From: Bacteroidota bacterium
GTDB taxonomy: Bacteria > Bacteroidota > Bacteroidia > Chitinophagales > Chitinophagaceae
Length of the DNA: 16,776 nucleotides
Reading direction: 5' to 3'
NCBI GenBank assembly: GCA_023391015.1
Contig: JAEWBT010000022.1
Span: 1-16,776, forward strand
This document shows, piece by piece, positions 1 through 7,311 of this stretch (position 1 is its first letter; each line of letters opens with the position of its first letter). The notes under the pieces were generated by a model that made no database searches, was not told the DNA's origin, and saw nothing but the letters and a program-made list of their open reading frames with translations. The position numbers and the translations under genes were made by a program.

Positions 1-1
1 C

Positions 2-361
2 AGCAAAGGCATGCGCCAGAAAGTGCTGCTGACCTCCGGCCTGCTCCACAACCCCGAAATCGTGATCCTCGACGAGCCGCTTTCCGGACTGGATGCCAAC
101 GCCGTGATTGTGGTGAAGCAACTTCTACAGGTCCTGAAAGCCGAAGGCAAAACCATTTTTTACTGCTCGCATATGATGGACGTGGTGGAAAAAGTCAGCG
201 ACCGGATTGTGCTGCTGAAAGAAGGGCAAATCGTGGCCGACGGCACCATTGACGCGCTCCGGCAGGGCGGCAACGCGTCGCTGGAAGAACTTTTCGCGCA
301 ACTCACCCTTTCCGGAAACGCCGACGCCCAGGCCGCCGAGATCGCCGCCGCGCTGCAGTAG
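2..361 (+). CDS. ABC transporter ATP-binding protein, C-terminal part (5' end outside window)
   Basis: This is the second half of an ABC ATPase that would power the permease encoded just downstream. The frame is open from the window edge. The first visible residues, SKGMRQKV, fit the ABC signature loop (a YSKGM-type variant of LSGGQ). Counting from the Met at base 11, the Walker B motif VILDEP lies at residues 18-23 with catalytic Glu22, the D-loop SGLD at 25-28, and the switch histidine at His54 in FYCSHMMD. A short accessory tail follows. Walker A and the Q-loop lie upstream of the window. The layout resembles ABC-2-type exporter ATPases (CcmA/NatA-like). The substrate cannot be told. An 82-bp low-complexity stretch separates it from the permease. 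Confidence 0.93.
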   Translation, partial: SKGMRQKVLLTSGLLHNPEIVILDEPLSGLDANAVIVVKQLLQVLKAEGKTIFYCSHMMDVVEKVSDRIVLLKEGQIVADGTIDALRQGGNASLEELFAQLTLSGNADAQAAEIAAALQ

Positions 362-443
362 GGGAGATGAGTCATGTTTCATGTTTCATAATTAAAGGGT
401 ACTATTCACTATCCACTATCCATTATTCACTATCCGCTGCTTT
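362..443 (+). repeat. Low-complexity word-repeat leader before the permease gene
   Basis: The gap between the ABC ATPase and the permease is made of short repeated words: catgtttcatgtttcat at about 373-389, then variants of CACTATCC/ATTATTCACTATCC at about 401-437. It is much richer in A and T than the flanking genes. Related word-repeats occur before several other genes here (about 9307-9340, 12605-12690, 14938-15110 and 15810-15910). No function is known to me. Confidence 0.6.
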
Positions 444-2144
444 ATGTCCCGTTTTCTTCTTTGGCTTTGTATGCTTCCGTCCCGCCTGTGGGCGTCTATG
501 GGCGCGGATGTGGCGCAGCTGCGGATGCTGCTTTGGGTGCGCCTGCTGCTGGACAACCGGCGGCCGGTGCAAATGGGGCGGAATTCCGGAAAGCCTTCGA
601 ATTACCGCATCTGGATCACGACAATCGTGTCGGTGTTTGTGGGGTTGCTATACGTAATCCCGCTGATTGCTTTTAAGGATTTGATTGCTGGCTGGACGAT
701 TTACTACACCGCTTTCGGCTTTCTCTACGTCTTTACCCTGATTACCGACCTCGGCCACGTGCTCCTGGATACGCGGGAAAAATACATTGTCCAAACGCGG
801 CCCGTCGGCGACCGGACAATCCTTTTAGCGCGGCTGCTGCACCTGTTTTCCTACCTCGTGCGCACGGCTTTGCCGATGTCGCTGGGCGGATGGGCAGCGG
901 CTATTTATTACTCCGGCTGGAAAGGCGCGCTGTGGTTTCCGGTTACGCTGTTTTTGCTGCTCGCAATGGTCGTTTTCGCGGTCAATGTGTTTTACATCGC
1001 CTTGCTGCGGCTCGTGAAACCAGCCAGGTTTTCGGCGGTGTTGAGTTATTTCCAGATCGTCTTTGCCATTATCCTTTTTGCGAGCTATCAGTTTTTGCCA
1101 AGGCTTTTGGGCAATGGCGAACCGGCCAATCTGAACTTAGCGGATTACGGGATTGTGCGCTTTTTTCCGGCGTACTGGCTGGGCAGTACTTGGGGCTGGA
1201 TGGGTATTCCGGTTGCACTGAGCGGGAGCTGGATAACGGGCCTGCTTGCGTTTGCACTTCCCGTTGTGTGCCTGGTCTTGTTGGTGCGCATCCTGGCGCC
1301 GCAGTTTGCCCGCCGGTTAGCCTTGTTGGATTCCGGAAATGAAGCGCAAAATGCAGGGGGGGCACCGCGCATGGAAACATCCCCCAAAAAGGTTCTCGGT
1401 GCACGACTGGCCACAATTTTCACCCGCACTCGGCCTGCCGAAGCTGGTTTTCTGCTCAGTTGGGCGCTCACCACGCGCAGCCGGTCGTTCCGGATGCGCA
1501 TGATTACCTCACTGGCCTACCTGCCGGTCTATTTTGTGTACCTGATTTCTTCGTCGCGCGATTCGGTGGGCGAAACGCTGCGGGATTTGCCCAACACCAA
1601 CAAGTTTTTGATGCTGCTTTATATGGTGTCGTTTGTGGTGATGCAGTCGGTGTCGTTTCTGGCGATGAGCGATGCCTACAAAGCGGCCTGGATTTACCGG
1701 ACGACACCGGTAGAAAACCCGGGAGCCTTGGTGCTGGGTGGCATCACGGCGGTGTGGGTGAAATACATTTTGCCGTTTTTCGGAGCCATCAGCTTGGTGG
1801 TGTTGAGCGTCTGGGGATTGCGCACGCTGCCGGATATTCTGCTGGCCGGGGTCAATATCGTGGCCTTTGGACTGATGAGTTTGTATCTGGGCAATTTCTA
1901 CCTGCCATTTTCGCTGCCGGAAAAAGCAGAGGCCAATCGTGGTGCACGCAATGTTATCCGGTTGTTTCTGGCGTTTTTGATACCGGTGGTGCTCGGCGGG
2001 CTGCATTATCTGGCCTTAAAAATGCTGTGGCTGAAGCTGCTATTCCTCGCACTTTCCGGAATTTTTATGTGGCTGATCTGGACCAGTCTGAAAGAAAAAA
2101 GTTGGGCGGCTATCGACAAATCCTACCGGAATCTGGAAGTTTGA
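444..2144 (+). CDS. ABC transporter permease, large multi-pass membrane protein
   Basis: A 566-residue, very hydrophobic protein with roughly 12 predicted membrane spans, for example about residues 57-77, 84-107, 150-190 and 200-220, a second cluster at about 355-460, and a last group at about 490-555. A polar, probably cytosolic, loop lies at about 290-345. Its position right after an ABC ATPase indicates the membrane subunit of the same transporter. No periplasmic binding protein is visible, which fits an ABC-2-type exporter, but that is inference. The start is uncertain: ATGs at 444, 471 and 498 are all in frame, and the one at 498 (MGADVAQLRMLL) leaves the membrane spans intact. It is convergent with the M20 gene, 59 bp away. 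Confidence 0.85.
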   Translation: MSRFLLWLCMLPSRLWASMGADVAQLRMLLWVRLLLDNRRPVQMGRNSGKPSNYRIWITTIVSVFVGLLYVIPLIAFKDLIAGWTIYYTAFGFLYVFTLITDLGHVLLDTREKYIVQTRPVGDRTILLARLLHLFSYLVRTALPMSLGGWAAAIYYSGWKGALWFPVTLFLLLAMVVFAVNVFYIALLRLVKPARFSAVLSYFQIVFAIILFASYQFLPRLLGNGEPANLNLADYGIVRFFPAYWLGSTWGWMGIPVALSGSWITGLLAFALPVVCLVLLVRILAPQFARRLALLDSGNEAQNAGGAPRMETSPKKVLGARLATIFTRTRPAEAGFLLSWALTTRSRSFRMRMITSLAYLPVYFVYLISSSRDSVGETLRDLPNTNKFLMLLYMVSFVVMQSVSFLAMSDAYKAAWIYRTTPVENPGALVLGGITAVWVKYILPFFGAISLVVLSVWGLRTLPDILLAGVNIVAFGLMSLYLGNFYLPFSLPEKAEANRGARNVIRLFLAFLIPVVLGGLHYLALKMLWLKLLFLALSGIFMWLIWTSLKEKSWAAIDKSYRNLEV

Positions 2145-2145
2145 T

Positions 2146-2166
2146 ATCGCTTGTTTTGAGAGCGAT
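2146..2166. terminator. Weak hairpin between convergent genes
   Basis: ATCGCT and AGCGAT form a 6-bp stem with a 9-base loop just after the permease stop codon and before the end of the convergent M20 gene. There is no clear T-run, so this is only a weak candidate for a shared terminator. Confidence 0.25.
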
Positions 2167-2203
2167 CCCTACTCCAAAAGCAAGAATAAAAACGACCGAT
2201 TGT

Positions 2204-3394
2204 CTAGGCTTGATTATTCAGTTGCATCACCAGCCAGCTCATCAATCCAAAGCCGGTTTCCAGGGCCGACGGCTCAATATCAAACGTGTTGGTGTGAACG
2301 GAAGCAGTGCAGGATTCTCCATCTGCCGAAGCGGTTCCCAGCCGGAAATAGCAGCCCGGAACGGCGTGGCCATAAAACGCAAAATCATCCGCCGTCATGC
2401 GCAGCGAAAGCTCCCGGACGTTTTCCGGCCCCAGAAACTCTTCTGCCAAAGCGCGTGCCCTGTTGGTCAATTCCGGGTTGTTATACAGCGACGGATAGCC
2501 TTTCGGGATGTCAATCTCCGCCGTCGCGCCCCAGGATGCACAAGTACTATTCACCACCTCTTTAATCAGCCGGTGGGCTTCGGCGCGCCACGTTTCATCC
2601 ATCGTGCGCAGGGTTCCGGAAAGCGTTACCGTGTCGGGAATGACATTGTTCACCGTTCCGCCGGAAATTTTTCCAAACGAAAGGACGCAAGGCACCACGG
2701 GATTGCTGCGCCGCGAAACCAGCTGTTGCAGATTCACGACCGTATAAGCCGCAATCGTTACCGGGTCAACCGTTTGGTGGGGCAGGGCCGCGTGGCCGCC
2801 TTTGCCGCGAATGGTGATGTGAATTTCATCGGTAGAAGCCATATACTGCCCACTCCGGAAACCTACCACGCCCGCCGGCAGGTGCGGATACACATGCAAA
2901 GCCAGAATCCGGTTCACCTTTGGAGATTCCAGAACACCTTCGGCCAGCATCAGCGAACCACCGCCCGGGTGTTTTTCCTCGCCGGGTTGGAAGATGAGTT
3001 TGGCCGTGCCTTCCCAGTCGTCTTTGTGCAGTTGGAGCATACGCGCAACACCCAGCAAAGCCGCCATGTGCACATCATGGCCGCAGGCATGCATCACCCC
3101 TTTATTTTGAGAAACATAAGGCGCGGTGCTGTCTTCCAGAATCGGCAGAGCATCCAGCTCGGCGCGAATGGCAGTGCAGGTTTTTTCGGGATTTTTGCCT
3201 TCCACCAAGGCCACAATACCTGTTCCGGCCCAGCCTCCGGTAAAAGGGATGCCCCATTCGGCCAGTTTTCCGGAAACAAAGGCAGCTGTCTCTTTTTCTT
3301 CAAAAGACAATTCCGGGTGGCTATGGATATGCTCCCGGAATTGCTGAATCTGTGGGGCCAGTGCCCGTGCCGTTTCTTGGATAGTTGCCGTCAT
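2204..3394 (-). CDS. M20D-family metallo-amidohydrolase (aminoacylase/carboxypeptidase-like)
   Basis: A 396-residue zinc hydrolase of the M20D group (AbgB, hippurate hydrolase and IAA-amino-acid hydrolase relatives), which cleaves N-acyl or N-aroyl amino acids or small peptides. The metal-site motif MHACGHDVHMA gives Cys104 and His106. QPGEE gives Glu139/Glu140, LALHVYP gives His167, and VHTNTFDIEP gives His367. The spacing matches the family. The dimerisation (lid) domain lies at about residues 185-300, including GGHAALPHQTVDP. Length is normal and there is no signal peptide, so it should be cytosolic. Its ATG overlaps the stop of the upstream SPOR gene (ATGA), suggesting translational coupling. 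The exact substrate cannot be predicted. Confidence 0.93.
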   Translation of the reverse strand: MTATIQETARALAPQIQQFREHIHSHPELSFEEKETAAFVSGKLAEWGIPFTGGWAGTGIVALVEGKNPEKTCTAIRAELDALPILEDSTAPYVSQNKGVMHACGHDVHMAALLGVARMLQLHKDDWEGTAKLIFQPGEEKHPGGGSLMLAEGVLESPKVNRILALHVYPHLPAGVVGFRSGQYMASTDEIHITIRGKGGHAALPHQTVDPVTIAAYTVVNLQQLVSRRSNPVVPCVLSFGKISGGTVNNVIPDTVTLSGTLRTMDETWRAEAHRLIKEVVNSTCASWGATAEIDIPKGYPSLYNNPELTNRARALAEEFLGPENVRELSLRMTADDFAFYGHAVPGCYFRLGTASADGESCTASVHTNTFDIEPSALETGFGLMSWLVMQLNNQA

Positions 3395-3852
3395 TGTTTA
3401 AGGGAATTGACTACAATTACATCCGGCACAATCATCACCGGCTTGAAAAATGATTTTAATACACGGGCCATACCAGCAGCTTCCGTCCGGCTTTTATAAT
3501 CGCCAACCTTTACTTTAAACTGCGGCGCGCTATAGCTCAAATAGGTGCGTACATCCGGGAAAATGCGCATGAAATTAGACTTGGCTGCTATGGCCTTTGC
3601 GCGGTCGCTACCGGAATAAATCTGCACCCGGAACCCTCTGCCGGAACGAATAAGGCCGCGATATACCCGGCGCGGCGGATCTACCGGCAGAATGTTGCCT
3701 CTGTAAATAACGTCTTCACCTTTGGGCTTGGGTGGCTGAAGATCTTCCATATCTGGTGGCGGCGGCAAAACGGCCTTGCGGACCGTATCCTGCGCCTGCA
3801 CATTTCCAGCCAGAACAACGGACAAAGCGGTGAAAAGGAAAAATTTCTTCAT
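3391..3852 (-). CDS. Secreted SPOR-domain protein
   Basis: A 153-residue exported protein. A signal peptide covers about residues 1-20 (MKK, a hydrophobic stretch, then a likely cut at VQA|QD). A Pro-rich linker follows at about 28-62. A SPOR-like domain at about 74-147 begins GFRVQIYSGSDRAKA and includes FKVKVGDYKSRTEA, the usual beta-alpha-beta repeat pattern. SPOR domains bind denuded glycan strands of peptidoglycan, so a periplasmic, septum- or wall-associated role is likely by family. There is no membrane anchor apart from the signal. It sits between deoC (23 bp upstream) and the M20 gene (4-base ATGA overlap), so it is probably part of the icd-deoC operon; the functional reason for that grouping is not clear. 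Confidence 0.87.
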   Translation of the reverse strand: MKKFFLFTALSVVLAGNVQAQDTVRKAVLPPPPDMEDLQPPKPKGEDVIYRGNILPVDPPRRVYRGLIRSGRGFRVQIYSGSDRAKAIAAKSNFMRIFPDVRTYLSYSAPQFKVKVGDYKSRTEAAGMARVLKSFFKPVMIVPDVIVVNSLKQ

Positions 3853-3875
3853 AATAAAGCAGGCATTAGACGCCG

Positions 3876-4556
3876 TTAACGGCCAAAGGTTTGGTGCGAA
3901 GCTTCCCGGAGAATGCCCACCGATGCCGAGCAGCCCAGCCGCGTAGCCCCCGCAGCCAGCATCGCAAGCGCGTCGGTGGCCGTGCGGATGCCGCCCGAAG
4001 CTTTGATCTGAACCGTTTCGGGAAGATTCTGACGCATCAGGGAAATAATTTCCGCCCTCGCGCCGCCGTCTGAAAAACCGGTGGATGTTTTCACGAAATC
4101 AACCCCCAACGCGCCATACAACCGGCAACATTCGGCAATTTCTTCATCGCTCAGATAAGACGTCTCTAAAATCACTTTTACCTTTTTCTCGCGCGCATGA
4201 ACCACCTGCGTGATTTCCCGCACCTCCGCCACCGCATCTTCAAAATCCCCGCTTTTAACGAGGCTGATGTTGTGAACCATATCAACCTCATCAGCACCGT
4301 TTTCCAGGGCATCTACTGTTTCAGCCACTTTTGCGGCGGCAGTGTTGTAACCCAACGGAAATCCAATCACCGTAGCCACGCCGATTCCGGAATCTGCCAG
4401 CAAACTGCCTGCCAACCGCACATAACACGGCGGCACACACACCGTGGCAAAGCGATGCAAAATAGCTTCCTCACACAAGCGGGCGATGTCCTCGGTCGGT
4501 AGGTTGGGCTTCAGCGCAGTGTGGTCGATGGCGGCGGCAAGGGCGTGGAGGTCCAT
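3876..4556 (-). CDS. deoC: Deoxyribose-phosphate aldolase
   Basis: A 226-residue class I aldolase that splits 2-deoxyribose 5-phosphate into glyceraldehyde 3-phosphate and acetaldehyde during deoxynucleoside breakdown. The catalytic set is present: Asp92 in GADEVDMV, the Schiff-base Lys156 in VDFVKTSTGF, and Lys185 in VQIKASGGIRT. The phosphate-binding glycine region near the C-terminus (GCSASVGI) is also there. Length fits the short bacterial DeoC type. The start is the ATG 3 bp after the icd stop codon, so icd and deoC are very probably cotranscribed and coupled. It is expected to be cytosolic. Confidence 0.95.
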   Translation of the reverse strand: MDLHALAAAIDHTALKPNLPTEDIARLCEEAILHRFATVCVPPCYVRLAGSLLADSGIGVATVIGFPLGYNTAAAKVAETVDALENGADEVDMVHNISLVKSGDFEDAVAEVREITQVVHAREKKVKVILETSYLSDEEIAECCRLYGALGVDFVKTSTGFSDGGARAEIISLMRQNLPETVQIKASGGIRTATDALAMLAAGATRLGCSASVGILREASHQTFGR

Positions 4557-4559
4557 TTC

Positions 4560-5831
4560 TTAATCCAGGTTTTTGATGATTTCGCCGGCAAACTCGCTGG
4601 TCTTCAACAAGGTCGCGTCGTGCATCAGTTTATAGAAATCAATCGTTACGCGCTTGCGGGCAATAGCGGTTTTCAGCGCTTTCACAATCGCATCGGCAGC
4701 CTCGTTCCAACCCATGTATTGCAACATCATCACCCCGCTCAAAATCAGCGACGACGGGTTCATCGTGTCGGTATTGGCGAAGCGCGGCGCCGTGCCGTGC
4801 GTGGCTTCAAAAACAGCGTAGCCCGTGTTATAATTGATGTTCGCACCCGGCGCAATCCCAATGCCGCCCACTTCTGCCGCCAGCGCATCGGAGATGTAGT
4901 CGCCGTTCAGATTCAGAGTGGCAATTACAGAAAAATCCTTGGGCGCAATCAAAATTTGTTGCAGAAAATTATCCGCAATCATGTCTTTCACAATGATTTT
5001 GCCTTCTGCCTCGGCGGCTTTCATCGCCTTGTTTGCTTCCTCTTCGCCGTCGGCTTTCTTGGCGGCTTCCCATTGCTCCCACGTATACACTTTATCGCCA
5101 AATTCCCGAACGGCCAGCTCATAACCCCAATTCTTAAAGCCGCCTTCGGTAAATTTCATGATGTTGCCTTTGTGAACCAGCGTTACCGATGGCAGTTTGT
5201 GGGTAACGGCGTGCAGGATGGCAGCCCGCACCAGCCGCTCCGTTCCTTCCCGCGACACGGGTTTGATGCCAAACGCAGAACTTTCCGGAAACCGGATAGC
5301 ATCGCTCACCCCCATTTCTTCCTGCAAAAACTTCAACAGCTTTGCCGCCTCGGGCGTACCGGCTTTAAACTCAATCCCCGCATAAATATCCTCGGTATTT
5401 TCCCGGAAAATCACCATATCCACATCCTCCGGGTGGCACACCGGCGAAGGCACCCCTTTGAACCATTGCACAGGCCGCACGCAGGCATAGAGGTCCAGCT
5501 CCTGCCGCAACGCCACGTTGAGCGAGCGGATGCCGCCGCCCACCGGCGTGGTCAGCGGCCCTTTGATGGAAACAATATATTCCTTGGCCATCTCCAGCGT
5601 CTTTGCAGGCAGCCATTCGCCCGTTTGGTTGTAAGCCTTCTCGCCCGCCAGCATTTCCACCCATTCAATCCGGCGGGTGCCGCCATAGGCTTTTTCCACC
5701 GCTGCATCCAGCACGCGGCGGGCCGCGCGCCACACGTCCGGCCCAATGCCGTCGCCTTCAATAAAAGGAATAATCGGGTTTTCGGGAACCTGGAGGCGAC
5801 CCCCGGCCATCGTAATGTGCTGCGCTGTCAT
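4560..5831 (-). CDS. icd: Isocitrate dehydrogenase (NADP-type fold)
   Basis: A 423-residue TCA-cycle enzyme that oxidises isocitrate to 2-oxoglutarate, homodimeric and cytosolic, close in length to E. coli Icd (416). Visible motifs are GGGIRSLNVALRQ with Ser103 (the position phosphorylated in E. coli), NTEDIYAGIE with Tyr150, VHKGNIMKFTEG with Lys221, IADNFLQQ with Asp287, and LNLNGDYISDALAAE with Asp311 and Asp315. The cofactor loop reads HGTAPRFANTDTMNP (345-359) and the C-terminal part VTIDFYKLM. Several positions that set NADP preference in E. coli are therefore changed (see findings). It is the first gene of the icd-deoC-SPOR-M20 run and has a -7-like box about 40 bp upstream. Confidence 0.96.
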   Translation of the reverse strand: MTAQHITMAGGRLQVPENPIIPFIEGDGIGPDVWRAARRVLDAAVEKAYGGTRRIEWVEMLAGEKAYNQTGEWLPAKTLEMAKEYIVSIKGPLTTPVGGGIRSLNVALRQELDLYACVRPVQWFKGVPSPVCHPEDVDMVIFRENTEDIYAGIEFKAGTPEAAKLLKFLQEEMGVSDAIRFPESSAFGIKPVSREGTERLVRAAILHAVTHKLPSVTLVHKGNIMKFTEGGFKNWGYELAVREFGDKVYTWEQWEAAKKADGEEEANKAMKAAEAEGKIIVKDMIADNFLQQILIAPKDFSVIATLNLNGDYISDALAAEVGGIGIAPGANINYNTGYAVFEATHGTAPRFANTDTMNPSSLILSGVMMLQYMGWNEAADAIVKALKTAIARKRVTIDFYKLMHDATLLKTSEFAGEIIKNLD

Positions 5832-5871
5832 GACTGTTTTAAGGAAAAATAAATGTTTTTAAAGACCGGCG

Positions 5872-5879
5872 CAAAGGTA
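5872..5879 (-). promoter_or_regulatory. Bacteroidota-type -7 box for the icd operon
   Basis: The reverse strand reads TACCTTTG, a full match to the TAnnTTTG -7 consensus, about 40 bp before the icd start codon. No convincing TTTG-like -33 element was found upstream, so confidence is moderate. Confidence 0.5.
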
Positions 5880-5958
5880 CGGGCACGAGCGGGCTGTAGG
5901 GGGAATATGGCCCGCCAAAATTCAAAAACAAAGATTCTTATTTCTAAAAAAATAATTT

Positions 5959-6171
5959 TTAGGATAGCATTCCAAATTTCGGAACGGTATCCTAAACGTT
6001 TATTGTGGCGTTCCGAAATTCAGAATGGCATCTTAAACATTTATTATAGCATTCCGGATTTCAGAATGGCATTCTAAACATTTATTATAGCGTTCCGGAT
6101 TTAGGAATAACATCCTAAACATTTATTATGGCGTTCCGAATCTCAGAATGGCATAATACACGTGTATTACC
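5959..6171. repeat. Tandem array of five 41-bp hairpin units
   Basis: Units begin at 5967, 6008, 6049, 6090 and 6131, exactly 41 bp apart; the last one diverges after about 24 bp. Each starts with GCRTTCC and carries CAGAATGGC (or a variant) and then TAAACATTTATTAT. Units are hairpins: the first pairs 5959-5973 with 5981-5995 (two mismatches, 7-base loop), and the last pairs 6124-6136 with 6146-6158 (one mismatch, one G-T). The array fills the 386-bp gap between the kinase stop and icd and is AT-rich. I see no convincing gene in it. Confidence 0.9.
6154..6169. repeat. 16-bp perfect palindrome
   Basis: TAATACACGTGTATTA is a perfect inverted repeat at the kinase-side end of the 41-bp array, 48 bp beyond the kinase stop codon. 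It could be an operator, a recombination or array end, or just part of the last hairpin unit, whose right arm it overlaps. Confidence 0.5.
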
Positions 6172-6217
6172 GTAGGAAAAATTTTTGCACACTCTCCTAC
6201 ACATGGTTTTCCCTTTT

Positions 6218-7222
6218 TTAAGCGTGGCGAAGCGTAAATCCAAACGACGAGCCTACGCCCGGCTTGCTGCGCACCGTGACGGTTTGGCCGTGGGCTTCCA
6301 CCAAATGCTTCACGATGGCCAGGCCCAGGCCCGTGCCGCCCACCTCGCGGCTGCGGCTGCGGTCGGCCCGGTAGAAGCGCTCAAAAAGGCGGGGCAGGTG
6401 TTCTTCCGCAATGCCCGGCCCGTCGTCGGAGATTTCCACATACACGTGTTGGCCGTCGGTGAGGTAGCAACCGGCGGTAACCGTGCCGCCTTCCTGGCCG
6501 TATTTCAGGGCGTTTTCAATCAGGTTGGAAAGCACTTGCCGGATTTTGGGCCGGTCGGCGGTTACCTCAATCGCGCCCTCGGTGCCTTTTTTAAACGATA
6601 GCCGCATTTTCCTTGCCGCCGCCTGCAAGCCATAATCTTCATACACCTCGCGGATGAGGTCCTGAATGGAAAAATCCGTGGTTTGGATAGGAATGCTGCC
6701 GGATTCGAGCCGCGAAATCTGGCTCAGGTCATCGGCCAGCCGCGCCAGCCGCTCCATGCTGCGGGCCGCGTTTTGAAGAAATCGCGTGGCCACCTGCGGG
6801 TCTTGCAGGGCCCCATTGGCAAGCGTCTCGATATAGCCTTGCGCGGTAAAGATGGGCGTTCGCAGCTCGTGGGCCAGGTTGGCGAGGAACTCTTTGCGGA
6901 AGGCTTCGTTTTGTTTCAGGACGTCAATCTCATACTTCCGTTGTTCGGCCCAGCGGGCCACGTCGCGGGCCACTTCTTCAATCGATTTTTGGGGAAGAAT
7001 ACTGGTGTAGAAAAACTCTTCCTTTTTGGTAGCCTTTGTTTGGAAGATAAACTTGTAAATCACCTTTATTTTCCGGTAAATAAACGTCTGGAGGGTATAA
7101 AAATAAATACCGTAGGCCACCGCGAAGGTGAGGCCAAAGACCAATCCAACCATCCAGAGCGGCTCTTGCTGAAGCGCGCTCAGCAAGGCGTTGAGCGCCG
7201 ACAACACCAGCGCCGTAGCCAC
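6218..7222 (-). CDS. PhoR-like sensor histidine kinase
   Basis: A membrane histidine kinase of about 334 residues, partner of the regulator encoded 89 bp upstream. Numbering from the GTG at 7222: two membrane segments at about 1-17 and 22-45 with only a few residues between them, HisKA with the H-box AHELRTPI (His118), and HATPase_c with the N-box NLIENALKYG (Asn237), DGPG at 267-270 and GTGLG at 296-300. There is essentially no periplasmic sensor domain and no recognisable PAS or HAMP domain, so it may sense membrane-borne or internal cues. The true start is uncertain: the frame stays open upstream and encodes KNISPRQLS, resembling the start of related Bacteroidota kinases, with an ATC at 7262-7264 where an ATG would be expected. 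Confidence 0.93.
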   Translation of the reverse strand: MATALVLSALNALLSALQQEPLWMVGLVFGLTFAVAYGIYFYTLQTFIYRKIKVIYKFIFQTKATKKEEFFYTSILPQKSIEEVARDVARWAEQRKYEIDVLKQNEAFRKEFLANLAHELRTPIFTAQGYIETLANGALQDPQVATRFLQNAARSMERLARLADDLSQISRLESGSIPIQTTDFSIQDLIREVYEDYGLQAAARKMRLSFKKGTEGAIEVTADRPKIRQVLSNLIENALKYGQEGGTVTAGCYLTDGQHVYVEISDDGPGIAEEHLPRLFERFYRADRSRSREVGGTGLGLAIVKHLVEAHGQTVTVRSKPGVGSSFGFTLRHA

Positions 7223-7311
7223 GGAAAGCTGCCGGGGCGAAATATTTTTGGTTTTAAAGTTGATGGGGCTGTTGTTTTTATAAAGTTTGTGGGTAGGTGT
7301 GGCGGTGTTCT

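Noticed and set aside
1460..3499. A 679-codon open frame on the + strand
   Set aside because: It overlaps the permease in another frame and is antisense to the M20 gene and to part of the SPOR gene, both of which have clear family motifs. The translation has no recognisable domain; it is a by-product of the high GC of the overlapped genes.
4521..5852. A 443-codon open frame antisense to icd
   Set aside because: icd is certain from its motifs. The antisense translation is rich in His, Arg and Phe in a pattern typical of a shadow frame.
5853..6077. A 74-codon frame on the + strand over the 41-bp array
   Set aside because: It lies in tandem repeats and intergenic DNA, and the 41-bp period would shift frame between units, so protein repeats are not conserved.
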